This document shows, one piece after another, positions 57,028 through 64,000 of a stretch of 64,000 nt of DNA. Origin of the DNA: Rhodobacteraceae bacterium HTCC2150. GTDB lineage: Bacteria; Pseudomonadota; Alphaproteobacteria; Rhodobacterales; Rhodobacteraceae. A program made the translations under genes and the position numbers. The DNA lies in the NCBI GenBank assembly GCA_000169395.1, contig AAXZ01000003.1:62001-126000 (forward strand), read 5' to 3'. Below the pieces are notes generated by a model. That model was given only the letters and a program-made list of their open reading frames with translations, was not told the DNA's origin and made no database searches. How positions within the stretch are numbered: the first letter of the stretch is position 1; each line of letters begins with the position of its first letter.

Positions 57028-57633
57028 ATGACTGACAGAAGTGGAATTTTTGCCGGAGACGACCCAATTGCCCTTGCTAAATCCTGGCTGGCGGAAGCAA
57101 AAAAAACAGAACTAAATGACGCAATTGCTGTTTCTTTAGCAACAGTAGACCAAAGTGGTATGCCCAACGTTCGTATTGTTCTGTTAAAAGAGATCGAGGA
57201 TAATGCATTCGTATTCTACACCAACTACGAAAGTTCAAAGGGCCAAGAACTAATTTCATCTGGGAAAGCCGCTTTAAACTTTCATTGGAAATCGTTGCGC
57301 CGCCAAGTGCGTATTCGCGGACTGGTCGAAAAAGAAGACGGCGCTCAGGCGGATGCCTATTACAATAGTCGGCCATTAGATAGCCGGATCGGGGCATGGG
57401 CATCGCAACAAAGTCGCCCCCTTTTAAACCGGGAAGAACTTGAAAATGCCGTTAGGGAAAATAAAGATGCCCTAGGGGCAAGTCCTGAGCGCCCCCCTCA
57501 TTGGGGTGGGTTTCGCATAAAACCGCTTGAAATGGAATTTTGGGCGGATGGTCCAAATCGCCTACACGACCGTTTTAAATGGGAAAAACCGGATATAGAT
57601 GCGACTTGGACAATTAACCGTCTTAACCCTTAG
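57028..57633 (+). CDS. pdxH: Pyridoxamine 5'-phosphate oxidase
   Basis: FMN enzyme oxidising PNP and PMP to PLP. From the ATG at 57028 (after AAAGGA) it has 201 residues: [55 protein letters not shown] and the C-terminal [16 protein letters not shown] and NRLNP, typical of PdxH. The frame opens at 56923 with no homology. A 12-bp perfect inverted repeat follows 7 bp after its stop. Confidence 0.96.
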   Translation: MTDRSGIFAGDDPIALAKSWLAEAKKTELNDAIAVSLATVDQSGMPNVRIVLLKEIEDNAFVFYTNYESSKGQELISSGKAALNFHWKSLRRQVRIRGLVEKEDGAQADAYYNSRPLDSRIGAWASQQSRPLLNREELENAVRENKDALGASPERPPHWGGFRIKPLEMEFWADGPNRLHDRFKWEKPDIDATWTINRLNP

Positions 57634-57640
57634 GTAAAGT

Positions 57641-57671
57641 GTTGCAATTTGCGAATTTTGCAAATTGCAAC
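57641..57671. repeat. Perfect 12-bp inverted repeat between pdxH and the cold-shock gene
   Basis: GTTGCAATTTGC and GCAAATTGCAAC around a 7-base centre, containing TTGCAA three times. No T tract follows. It could be a pdxH 3' hairpin, or an operator or leader structure of the cold-shock gene 65 bp downstream. Confidence 0.5.
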
Positions 57672-57707
57672 GAATTAGTGCTTGCCAAACGAATGTTGGA
57701 ACGCTCA

Positions 57708-57726
57708 TTGTATCCTCAGGGTACAA
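57708..57726 (+). promoter_or_regulatory. Hairpin directly before the cold-shock gene RBS
   Basis: TTGTATCC-TCA-GGGTACAA (8 pairs, one G-U) ends one base before the GAGAG Shine-Dalgarno candidate at 57727-57731 and 10 bp before the ATG. It is well placed to modulate ribosome entry. Confidence 0.45.
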
Positions 57727-57736
57727 GAGAGTAAAA

Positions 57737-58273
57737 ATGCAATTTAGTAATATTCAGCAATCAGAAGGCGCCGTGCGTACCGTTAGTGGGAAAGTGAAAT
57801 GGTTTGATCAGGCCAAAGGGTTTGGTTTTGTTGTTTCAGATGAAGGAGGGTCTGATATCCTTCTGCACGCAAATGTGCTAAGAAATTTCGGTCAAAGTTC
57901 GATCGCGGATGCCACACCTTTAGTGATTGCTGTGCAAGATACCGCACGCGGCATACAAGCAACCGAAGTGATCAGCATCGGTTCAGTTGATACCGCAATC
58001 GAAAGTGAATTTGTTGAATTCCCTGGTATGGCCTTTGATTTAAGCGAGCTGGAATTGGTGGCTGCGCGGATCAAGTGGTTCGACAAATCAAAGGGATTTG
58101 GGTTCGCCAATGAATTTGGCAGCTCTGATGACATTTTCGTCCACGTTGAAACCCTTCGACGGTATGGATTGGCCGATTTAATGCCAGGCGAAGCGATCTG
58201 TTTGAAAATAGCAGATGGCGAACGCGGAAAAATGGCTGTTGAAGTCCGCAGCTGGGATATGGCATCACAATAG
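57737..58273 (+). CDS. Cold-shock protein with two cold-shock domains
   Basis: A 178-residue protein with two CspA-like OB domains: residues about 15-82 (RNP1 KGFGFV at 27-32, RNP2 DILLH at 40-44) and about 108-175 (KGFGFA at 119-124, DIFVH at 132-136), joined by an acidic linker. Such double-CSD proteins are typical of Alphaproteobacteria and bind single-stranded RNA or DNA. The ATG at 57737 follows AGAGAGTAAAA; the frame is open to a TTG at 57665. Two hairpins lie in the leader. A DUF192 gene follows after 2 bp. Confidence 0.93.
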   Translation: MQFSNIQQSEGAVRTVSGKVKWFDQAKGFGFVVSDEGGSDILLHANVLRNFGQSSIADATPLVIAVQDTARGIQATEVISIGSVDTAIESEFVEFPGMAFDLSELELVAARIKWFDKSKGFGFANEFGSSDDIFVHVETLRRYGLADLMPGEAICLKIADGERGKMAVEVRSWDMASQ

Positions 58274-58275
58274 GT

Positions 58276-58743
58276 ATGAAACGCCTATTAACTTCTTTCG
58301 CAATTTATTTATCAACATCTGTTGTGGCGGCCGCAAACTGTCTGCCGGAACAATTAGACATCAAAGGCGACTTTGGCTTGGCGCGCTTTAATGTCGAGGT
58401 CGTTGATACGCCACAGACACGTGCAATTGGTTTAATGAGCCGTCCCAAGATGGCGCGAAGTTCAGGAATGCTGTTCGTTTATGACCGCCCGCAACCTGTT
58501 GCGTTTTGGATGAAGAACACGTTGATTCCCTTGGACATGATATTCGCGGGACCCAAAGGTAAAGTTCGGCATATCCATGAAAATGCGATTCCCCACGATG
58601 AAACGTCGATTCCCGGTGGAACGCGTATTCAGTACGTGCTGGAAATCAACGGTGGTTTGGCCAAATCTATGGGAATCAACGAAGGCAGCATGCTGAGACA
58701 TCCTAGTTTAAACCAAGATCGGGCCGCTTGGCCCTGCGAATAA
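58276..58743 (+). CDS. Secreted DUF192 protein
   Basis: A 155-residue protein with a signal peptide (about residues 1-19, ending VVAAANC) and the DUF192 core: TPQTRAIGLMSRPKMA, SGMLFVYDRPQPVAFWMKNTLIPLDMIF, and VLEINGGLAKSMGI. The family is a small beta fold of unknown function. It starts 2 bp after the cold-shock gene stop and is probably co-transcribed with it. Confidence 0.9.
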   Translation: MKRLLTSFAIYLSTSVVAAANCLPEQLDIKGDFGLARFNVEVVDTPQTRAIGLMSRPKMARSSGMLFVYDRPQPVAFWMKNTLIPLDMIFAGPKGKVRHIHENAIPHDETSIPGGTRIQYVLEINGGLAKSMGINEGSMLRHPSLNQDRAAWPCE

Positions 58744-58866
58744 GCTGTAATTTGGCGGATTATTGACCGCGAATTGAAAATGATTTGCCTTTGATTGAAG
58801 TTTTTTCACTTTTGCAGTGACTTAGGGGTTTTCAACGCGGCCAAGGGCCGTTAGGAACCACCTCGT

Positions 58867-58943
58867 CGGGGCGTAGCGCAGCCTGGTAGCGCGACGGTTT
58901 TGGGTACCGTAGGCCGCAAGTTCGAATCTTGCCGTCCCGACCA
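58867..58943 (+). tRNA. tRNA-Pro (UGG)
   Basis: A 77-nt cloverleaf with acceptor CGGGGCG / CGTCCCG, anticodon stem ACGGT / ACCGT with the loop TTTGGGT (anticodon TGG), T-arm GTTCGAATC and encoded CCA. Confidence 0.97.
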
Positions 58944-59055
58944 TTTTCTAAAAACAGAAATACAGACAAGCTCACTCAACCTTAAGCGGTTGCGCTTGCG
59001 TTGATCTGTGCCATTTTTATTTGGCCAGATTTCTTGGACCATTTGGACAAAATTC

Positions 59056-59095
59056 TGTGGGTAACTTCACCCAAGAAATCAGATTCTGTGGATAA
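59056..59095. promoter_or_regulatory. Pair of DnaA boxes upstream of nrdJ
   Basis: TGTGGGTAA (59056-59064) and TGTGGATAA (59087-59095), the second an exact complement of TTATCCACA and the first one base off. Both are preceded by ATTC in a 13-base near-repeat, 31 bp apart. A GATTC (GANTC) methylation site abuts the second. Confidence 0.55.
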
Positions 59096-59287
59096 GCTAC
59101 GGTAACCCTTTCATAAATCAGAATAGAGTTGTTAATGACCGCAAATGATCACTGACGCGTGAATCATCTGACCTGTCGCCGCTTTTATTTTTTCATATGC
59201 GTCAACGATTTTATTTAATTATTTTTGTAATTTTAACGTTGACCCAAGCCCTCCCAATGCGCCAATTAGTGCAAGCTGACAGCAAGA

Positions 59288-59303
59288 GCACTATATGTAG
59301 TGT
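59288..59303. promoter_or_regulatory. NrdR box upstream of nrdJ
   Basis: GCACTATATGTAGTGT fits the NrdR consensus ACACWATATATWGTGT with two changes at most. A degenerate copy (59257-59272) with a matching right half lies 31 bp upstream, the spacing NrdR usually needs. Confidence 0.65.
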
Positions 59304-59529
59304 GGAGGCGTAGCAGGGACTTAAGACTGATAAATATGGGCAAAAAGCTGTTTGAACGGCGTCCATGTTGATTTGACCCCATAGAGGGCATGGAATCAGC
59401 GACCCTGTTTGCATTTTGTTTTCGGCAAAAACTGGCCCCTTACTCGGGCTGACAGAAGTAACTGAATTGAACACGCCAACAAGCAATGCAGCAAGCATCG
59501 CAACTGGCAACAAGGGTTAGAGGACGGGT

Positions 59530-62500
59530 ATGTTAATAGAACGCAAATTCACTGAAGCAGGCAAAGACGCTTATGCCGCTTTGGAATTTTCCATCACAGT
59601 TTCAGAGATTCGCAATCCTGACGGCACTGTGGTTTTTCATCAAGATGACCTAGAAGTACCAGCAAGCTGGTCGCAAGTTGCAGCGGATGTATTGGCGCAG
59701 AAATACTTTCGTAAAGCTGGCGTTCCGGCCCATGTAAAAGCCGTCAAAGAAAAAGGCATCCCAGAATTTTTGTGGAAGTCTGTTCCTGACGAGGCCGCTT
59801 TGGCCAAATTGCCCGAAGAAAAACGTTTCGTTGGTGAAAATTCTGCCAAACAAGTATTCGATCGTCTTGCTGGTGCATGGACATATTGGGGCTGGAAAGG
59901 TAGCTACTTCTCAACTGAAGAAGATGCACGCGCATATTTTGACGAAATGCGCATCATTCTGGCCAAACAAATGGGTGCGCCGAATTCACCACAGTGGTTC
60001 AACACTGGTCTGCATTGGGCGTACGGCATCGATGGTCCGGGCCAAGGTCACCACTATGTAGATTACAAAACCGGCGTTTTGACAAAATCCACCTCATCAT
60101 ATGAGCACCCACAGCCGCATGCATGCTTTATCCAAGGTTGTTCTGACAATCTGGTCAACGATGGCGGCATTATGGATTTGTGGATGCGCGAAGCGCGTTT
60201 GTTTAAATACGGCTCTGGTACGGGCACTAACTTTAGCCACGTGCGTGGCAACGGCGAAAAACTGTCCGGTGGCGGCAAATCAAGCGGTTTGATGGATTTC
60301 CTCAAGATTGGCGATCGCGCCGCCGGCTCGATCAAATCAGGCGGCACAACACGTCGTGCAGCCAAGATGGTTATCGTTGACGTTGATCACCCTGACGTTC
60401 AGGAATTCATTAACTGGAAAGTCATTGAGGAACAGAAAGTGGCGTCTATCGTTGCTGGTTCTAAAATGCACAAAGAAAAACTGGGCGAAATCTTTGATGC
60501 GATCCGTGTATGGGATGGCAAAATCGAGGATGCGACAGATCCAAAAGCCAATGATGCGCTAAAATCGGCGATTCGTGCGGCCAAAAAAGTTGCAATCCCA
60601 GAAACATACGTGAACCGCGTGCTGCAATACGCCCGTCAAGGTTACACATCGATTGAATTCACTACGTATGACACAGATTGGGATTCAGAGGCCTATTCAT
60701 CAGTTTCAGGTCAAAATTCTAACAACACTGTGCGTGTTACGGATGCTTTCCTTGATGCTGTTAAAAACGACGCAGACTGGGATCTAACCAACCGTACAGA
60801 TGGCAAAGTTAAGAAAACCATCAGCGCACGTGAATTGTGGGAACAAATCGGTCACGCCGCATGGGCCTGTGCTGATCCTGGCATTCAATATCACGATACG
60901 ATCAACGCATGGCACACATGCCCTGAAGATGGTGAAATTCGCGGCTCAAACCCTTGTTCTGAATATATGTTCTTGGATGACACGGCGTGTAACCTTGCCT
61001 CGATGAACCTTTTGACGTTCTACAACGACAAGAAATTCGACACAGCGGCCTATATGCATGCTTCTCGTCTTTGGGCGATTACGCTGGAAATTTCTGTGAT
61101 GATGGCACAATTCCCATCCAAGGAAATTGCGCAACGTTCTTATGAAACCCGCACGTTAGGTCTTGGTTTCGCCAACTTGGGTGGCCTGTTGATGAACATG
61201 GGCTATTCTTATGACAGCGACGAAGGTCGTGCAATCTGTGGTGCCTTAACCGCGATTATGTGTGGTGTTTCTTATGCGACCTCTGCTGAAATGGCCAAAG
61301 ATCAGGGACCATTTGAGAAATACAAAGTGAACGAAAAACACATGCTGCGGGTTATGCGTAACCATCACCGCGCTGTGCATTCCAAAACTGACGGGTACGA
61401 AGGGCTGAACATGGCGCCCGTGCCACTTGATGCCGCAAATTGCCCAGACCAAGACATGGTTGACATGGCGCGCGCGTCTTGGGACGAAGCATTGGCCCTT
61501 GGCGAAAAGCACGGGTATCGTAATGCACAAACCACCGTTGTTGCGCCTACAGGCACCATCGGACTGGTAATGGATTGTGACACAACCGGTATTGAGCCTG
61601 ATTTCGCATTGGTGAAATTCAAGAAACTTGCAGGCGGTGGTTATTTCAAAATCATCAACCGTTCGGTTCCAGGCGCGCTTGAGGCGCAAGGGTATTCATC
61701 TAGCCAAATCGAGGAAATCATTTCCTATGCGGTTGGACACGGCACCTTGGGCAACGCACCTGACATCAACCACACTGCATTGATTGGCAATGGTTTCACA
61801 CAGGTTGAATTGGACAAGATTGAAGCGGCCTTGCCGTCGGCCTTTGACATCCGTTTTGTGTTCAACCAATGGACACTGGGCGAACAGTTCTGTCGCGACG
61901 TTCTTGGAATTCCACAAGAAAAACTAAATGACCCTGGTTTTGACTTGCTGCGTTCCTTGGGCTTTACCCGCGCACAGATTGATGCCGCCAATGATCACGT
62001 TTGCGGTACGATGACACTTGAAAACGCGCCGTTCCTTAAAGAAGAGCACATGTCGATCTTTGATTGTGCAAATCCTTGTGGCAAAAAAGGCAAACGTTTC
62101 CTAAGCGTGAATAGCCACATCACTATGATGGCCGCTGCGCAGCCGTTCTTGTCGGGCGCGATTTCTAAAACGATCAACATGCCAAATGATGCGACGATTG
62201 AAGATTGCCAAGAAGCCTATGAATACAGCTGGTCCTTGGGTCTAAAAGCCAACGCTTTGTATCGCGATGGTTCCAAACTGTCACAACCTTTGGCCGCGTC
62301 CTTGGTTGAAGATGACGATGACGCAGCAGAAATTCTTGAAACAGGGTCCAACCACGAAAAAGCGGCTGTTCTGGCCGAAAAGATCGTGGAAAAAATCATT
62401 GTCAAAGAAATCCGCAAAGCTGATCGCGAAAAGATGCCTCAGCGGCGTCGTGGATACACACAAAAAGCCAACGTCGGTGGGCACAAAGTCTATTTGCGCA

Positions 62501-63240
62501 CAGGCGAGTATGAAGACGGCCAATTGGGCGAAATTTTCATCGATATGCACAAAGAAGGTGCTGGTTTCCGCGCCATGATGAACAACTTCGCCATCGCGGT
62601 GTCTGTTGGTTTGCAATATGGCGTGCCACTCGAGGAATTCGTTGACGCGTTTACCTTCACCAAATTTGAGCCAGCTGGCATGGTTCAAGGCAATGAAACC
62701 ATCAAGAATGCCACGTCCATTCTGGACTACATTTTCCGCGAATTGGCTGTGTCTTATCTTGATCGTTCCGATTTGGCGCATGTTCAACCCGAAGGCACGC
62801 ATTTTGATGATTTGGGCAAAGGCGAAGACGAAGGTAAACCAAACTTTACCGAAGTCAGCGAATCTTCTGCCAACAAATCCCTAGAGGTGTTGAAACAGAT
62901 CAGTTCCACTGGTTATCTTCGTCGCCGCATGCCGCAAGAACTGGTTGTTCTGCAAGGCGGGGCAGGCGGGATGCTAACGCAAGGCGCCACTGCTTTGGAT
63001 ACATCCGCTGATCCTGTGAGCACGCTGCAAACTTTGGTGCCTGAAACCAAAATGGCCAGGACGACGACATCGACTGGTGGTGGCAATATCGGTGTGGCCA
63101 TGGGGATGGATGAAAAAACCAAGGCCAAAATCCAAGGTTATGAGGGTGATCCTTGTGGCGAATGTGGCAACTACACATTGGTTCGTAATGGCACCTGTAT
63201 GAAGTGCAACACCTGTGGGGGAACCTCGGGTTGTAGCTAA
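59530..63240 (+). CDS. nrdJ: Vitamin B12-dependent (class II) ribonucleotide reductase
   Basis: Reduces ribonucleotides to deoxyribonucleotides with adenosylcobalamin. The 1236-residue single chain has the family start ([13 protein letters not shown]), the active-site region [19 protein letters not shown] near residue 475, a second-site block [21 protein letters not shown] and [18 protein letters not shown], and a C-terminal tail with a zinc-ribbon-like cluster [13 protein letters not shown] and [13 protein letters not shown], the thioredoxin-reducible cysteines. GAGGACGGGT precedes the ATG. NrdR and DnaA boxes lie upstream. It is transcribed alone. Confidence 0.97.
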   Translation: MLIERKFTEAGKDAYAALEFSITVSEIRNPDGTVVFHQDDLEVPASWSQVAADVLAQKYFRKAGVPAHVKAVKEKGIPEFLWKSVPDEAALAKLPEEKRFVGENSAKQVFDRLAGAWTYWGWKGSYFSTEEDARAYFDEMRIILAKQMGAPNSPQWFNTGLHWAYGIDGPGQGHHYVDYKTGVLTKSTSSYEHPQPHACFIQGCSDNLVNDGGIMDLWMREARLFKYGSGTGTNFSHVRGNGEKLSGGGKSSGLMDFLKIGDRAAGSIKSGGTTRRAAKMVIVDVDHPDVQEFINWKVIEEQKVASIVAGSKMHKEKLGEIFDAIRVWDGKIEDATDPKANDALKSAIRAAKKVAIPETYVNRVLQYARQGYTSIEFTTYDTDWDSEAYSSVSGQNSNNTVRVTDAFLDAVKNDADWDLTNRTDGKVKKTISARELWEQIGHAAWACADPGIQYHDTINAWHTCPEDGEIRGSNPCSEYMFLDDTACNLASMNLLTFYNDKKFDTAAYMHASRLWAITLEISVMMAQFPSKEIAQRSYETRTLGLGFANLGGLLMNMGYSYDSDEGRAICGALTAIMCGVSYATSAEMAKDQGPFEKYKVNEKHMLRVMRNHHRAVHSKTDGYEGLNMAPVPLDAANCPDQDMVDMARASWDEALALGEKHGYRNAQTTVVAPTGTIGLVMDCDTTGIEPDFALVKFKKLAGGGYFKIINRSVPGALEAQGYSSSQIEEIISYAVGHGTLGNAPDINHTALIGNGFTQVELDKIEAALPSAFDIRFVFNQWTLGEQFCRDVLGIPQEKLNDPGFDLLRSLGFTRAQIDAANDHVCGTMTLENAPFLKEEHMSIFDCANPCGKKGKRFLSVNSHITMMAAAQPFLSGAISKTINMPNDATIEDCQEAYEYSWSLGLKANALYRDGSKLSQPLAASLVEDDDDAAEILETGSNHEKAAVLAEKIVEKIIVKEIRKADREKMPQRRRGYTQKANVGGHKVYLRTGEYEDGQLGEIFIDMHKEGAGFRAMMNNFAIAVSVGLQYGVPLEEFVDAFTFTKFEPAGMVQGNETIKNATSILDYIFRELAVSYLDRSDLAHVQPEGTHFDDLGKGEDEGKPNFTEVSESSANKSLEVLKQISSTGYLRRRMPQELVVLQGGAGGMLTQGATALDTSADPVSTLQTLVPETKMARTTTSTGGGNIGVAMGMDEKTKAKIQGYEGDPCGECGNYTLVRNGTCMKCNTCGGTSGCS

Positions 63241-63246
63241 CAAGTT

Positions 63247-63413
63247 TCGCAAGATGCAGGGGCTGCCCTCCTGCATTTTCGCGAGTTCCGGGACGGGTGC
63301 GCTCGTCCCTGGCGCAGATCAAGCCGCAGGCAGAAAATAAGTACCGGGCAGTACACAACGATGAGCTTGATCAGCGAAACTGGCGGGGGGAAACCCTCGC
63401 CGTTTTTCTTTTT
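63247..63413 (+). ncRNA. Candidate structured RNA downstream of nrdJ
   Basis: Four stems follow the nrdJ stop: TCGCAAGATGCAGG with CCTGCATTTTCGCGA (63247-63284, one bulge); GGGACG with CGTCCC (63290-63309); GATCAAGC with GCTTGATC (63317-63324 and 63365-63372) enclosing GTAC-N6-GTAC (63341-63354); and a terminator. There is no coding frame of note. It may be a separate small RNA or an ordered nrdJ 3' end. No known RNA family was recognised. Confidence 0.4.
63382..63413 (+). terminator. Rho-independent terminator after nrdJ
   Basis: GGCGGGG with CCTCGCC (7 pairs, one G-U) around 6 bases, followed by GTTTTTCTTTTT. Confidence 0.88.
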
Positions 63414-63532
63414 GGTGAGGGCAATTTTTGTTGAGGTTGAAAGAAGAGGTCGCCGATGGCGACATGCCTCCGGCGGGGATATTTTCAACCAGAAGAAAAC
63501 ACTTGGATTGTTTGTTAGGGGGCTGTTTAGTT

Positions 63533-64000
63533 TTATAAAATGAGTTCGTAAAATTCTGTTTCTGCGGTTGAAATTGTTTCGACGCGGCTAAATCCATTTT
63601 TTACCAGCACGCGTGCAGAAGCGGGATTGCTTGTTTCCACGCCGCCAAGCAAACGAAGCGGGGTGGCTTGGTTTTTATATTCGGTGATCAATCCCATGAT
63701 CAATTCCGAGGCAAAACCTTTACCCCACGTGGTTTCCCCTAAAAGATACCCTAAATGAACGGTCGTCGTTGCATTGTCTTGAGGGAAACTGGCTAGGATC
63801 ATAAGGCCTAACAGGCTGTGGTTTGCCTTGTCGTAGATCGTCAAGACTGCACTTTCGGCCGCGCGCTCGTTTATCCAATTTTCGATTGCATGCGGGGGTT
63901 GGGCTAGCTGCAAAGGTTTGGGCAAGTGGTGTAAAACGGGCGGGGTTAGGATGGTCGCAAGTTGATCAACAAGGCGCGCGCGCAAAGCGTTATCAGACAG
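63533..64000 (-). CDS. GNAT-family N-acetyltransferase, 5' end cut by window edge
   Basis: A minus-strand frame open to the right edge, reading LSDNALRARLVDQL inward; the TTG at 63985 is internal, so the start lies outside. The visible 155 residues show the RimJ/RimL pattern: HLGYLLGETTWGKGFASELI for acetyl-CoA and ETSNPASARVLVKNGFSRVE near the end. The missing part should be about 15-20 residues (the MxTERLxLRP start). Substrate unknown. Confidence 0.85.
   Translation of the reverse strand: MSDNALRARLVDQLATILTPPVLHHLPKPLQLAQPPHAIENWINERAAESAVLTIYDKANHSLLGLMILASFPQDNATTTVHLGYLLGETTWGKGFASELIMGLITEYKNQATPLRLLGGVETSNPASARVLVKNGFSRVETISTAETEFYELIL

Larger units (their letters stand above)
58944..59529. 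other. Intergenic control region upstream of nrdJ
   Basis: 586 bp without a convincing gene. It contains two DnaA boxes (59056-59095), an NrdR-type box (59288-59303) with a weaker copy 31 bp upstream, a TTGACC -35-like hexamer at 59239-59244 and a leader over 200 nt long with a CCATG/CATGG stem around 59370. A 100-codon minus-strand frame at 59211-59513 looks like chance. No cobalamin riboswitch was seen. Confidence 0.6.

Noticed and set aside
59211-59513. 100-codon minus-strand frame upstream of nrdJ
   Set aside because: It covers the NrdR box and leader, has no recognised similarity and no good ribosome site; it looks like chance.
59304-59529. Cobalamin riboswitch before B12-dependent nrdJ
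   Set aside because: No B12-box-like sequence or matching fold was found in the leader; NrdR boxes explain control better.

Overview
The window looks like chromosomal core from an alphaproteobacterium of the Rhodobacterales (Roseobacter type), with G+C near half by eye, which is low for that order. The assignment rests on gene order and family content rather than on a search: trpE/trpGDC-moaC-moeA-lexA next to comEC, gltX and gltA; two gap genes beside tkt; a ccm cluster with a holin/endolysin pair; a single-chain B12-dependent ribonucleotide reductase; LexA boxes of the alphaproteobacterial GTTC-N7-GTTC type; and a monothiol glutaredoxin-BolA-purL run. I see no insertion sequence, integrase, CRISPR array or rRNA. 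One tRNA, Pro(UGG), is present.

Layout. 1-6.9 kb: end of a DUF924 gene, lpd, an MFS transporter, uvrA with a LexA box, and a CBS-domain protein. 6.9-13.5 kb: a valine catabolism unit read leftward (mmsA, a glycosyltransferase, isobutyryl-CoA dehydrogenase, 3-hydroxyisobutyryl-CoA hydrolase, mmsB) with a divergent LysR regulator. 13.5-18.7 kb: coaD, two GAPDH genes of apparently different cofactor preference with a 47-codon micro-gene between them, LacI-type palindromes at both gap promoters, then tkt. 18.9-22.7 kb: a coiled-coil protein with ZapA, then purL-bolA-grxD on the other strand. 22.8-29.2 kb: a YCII/DGPF gene broken by one base next to an ECF42-like sigma factor, a candidate small RNA, a LysR regulator and a divergent fused indolepyruvate:ferredoxin oxidoreductase. 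29.3-36.2 kb: murI, argC, ccmE, endolysin, holin, ccmF, ccmH and an enoyl-CoA hydratase. 36.2-46.6 kb: GNAT, gltA, gltX, comEC, lexA with tandem LexA boxes, and the trpGDC-moaC-moeA operon. 46.8-50.8 kb: four accessory genes separating trpG from trpE. 50.8-56.9 kb: fabI-gpt-aminotransferase-ppiD-trpE read leftward. 57-64 kb: pdxH, a double cold-shock-domain protein with a structured leader, a DUF192 protein, tRNA-Pro, nrdJ with NrdR and DnaA boxes upstream and a string of hairpins downstream, and a GNAT cut by the window edge.

Together the genes describe an aerobic heterotroph able to run glycolysis and gluconeogenesis, degrade valine and aromatic amino-acid 2-oxoacids, mature c-type cytochromes and mount a LexA response. 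No wholly new multi-gene system is evident. The points most worth checking are the one-base lesion inside the DGPF motif beside the ECF42-like sigma factor and its matching promoter, the holin/endolysin cassette resembling gene-transfer-agent lysis genes inside the ccm cluster, the gap micro-gene and its LacI-type operators, and two candidate structured RNAs.
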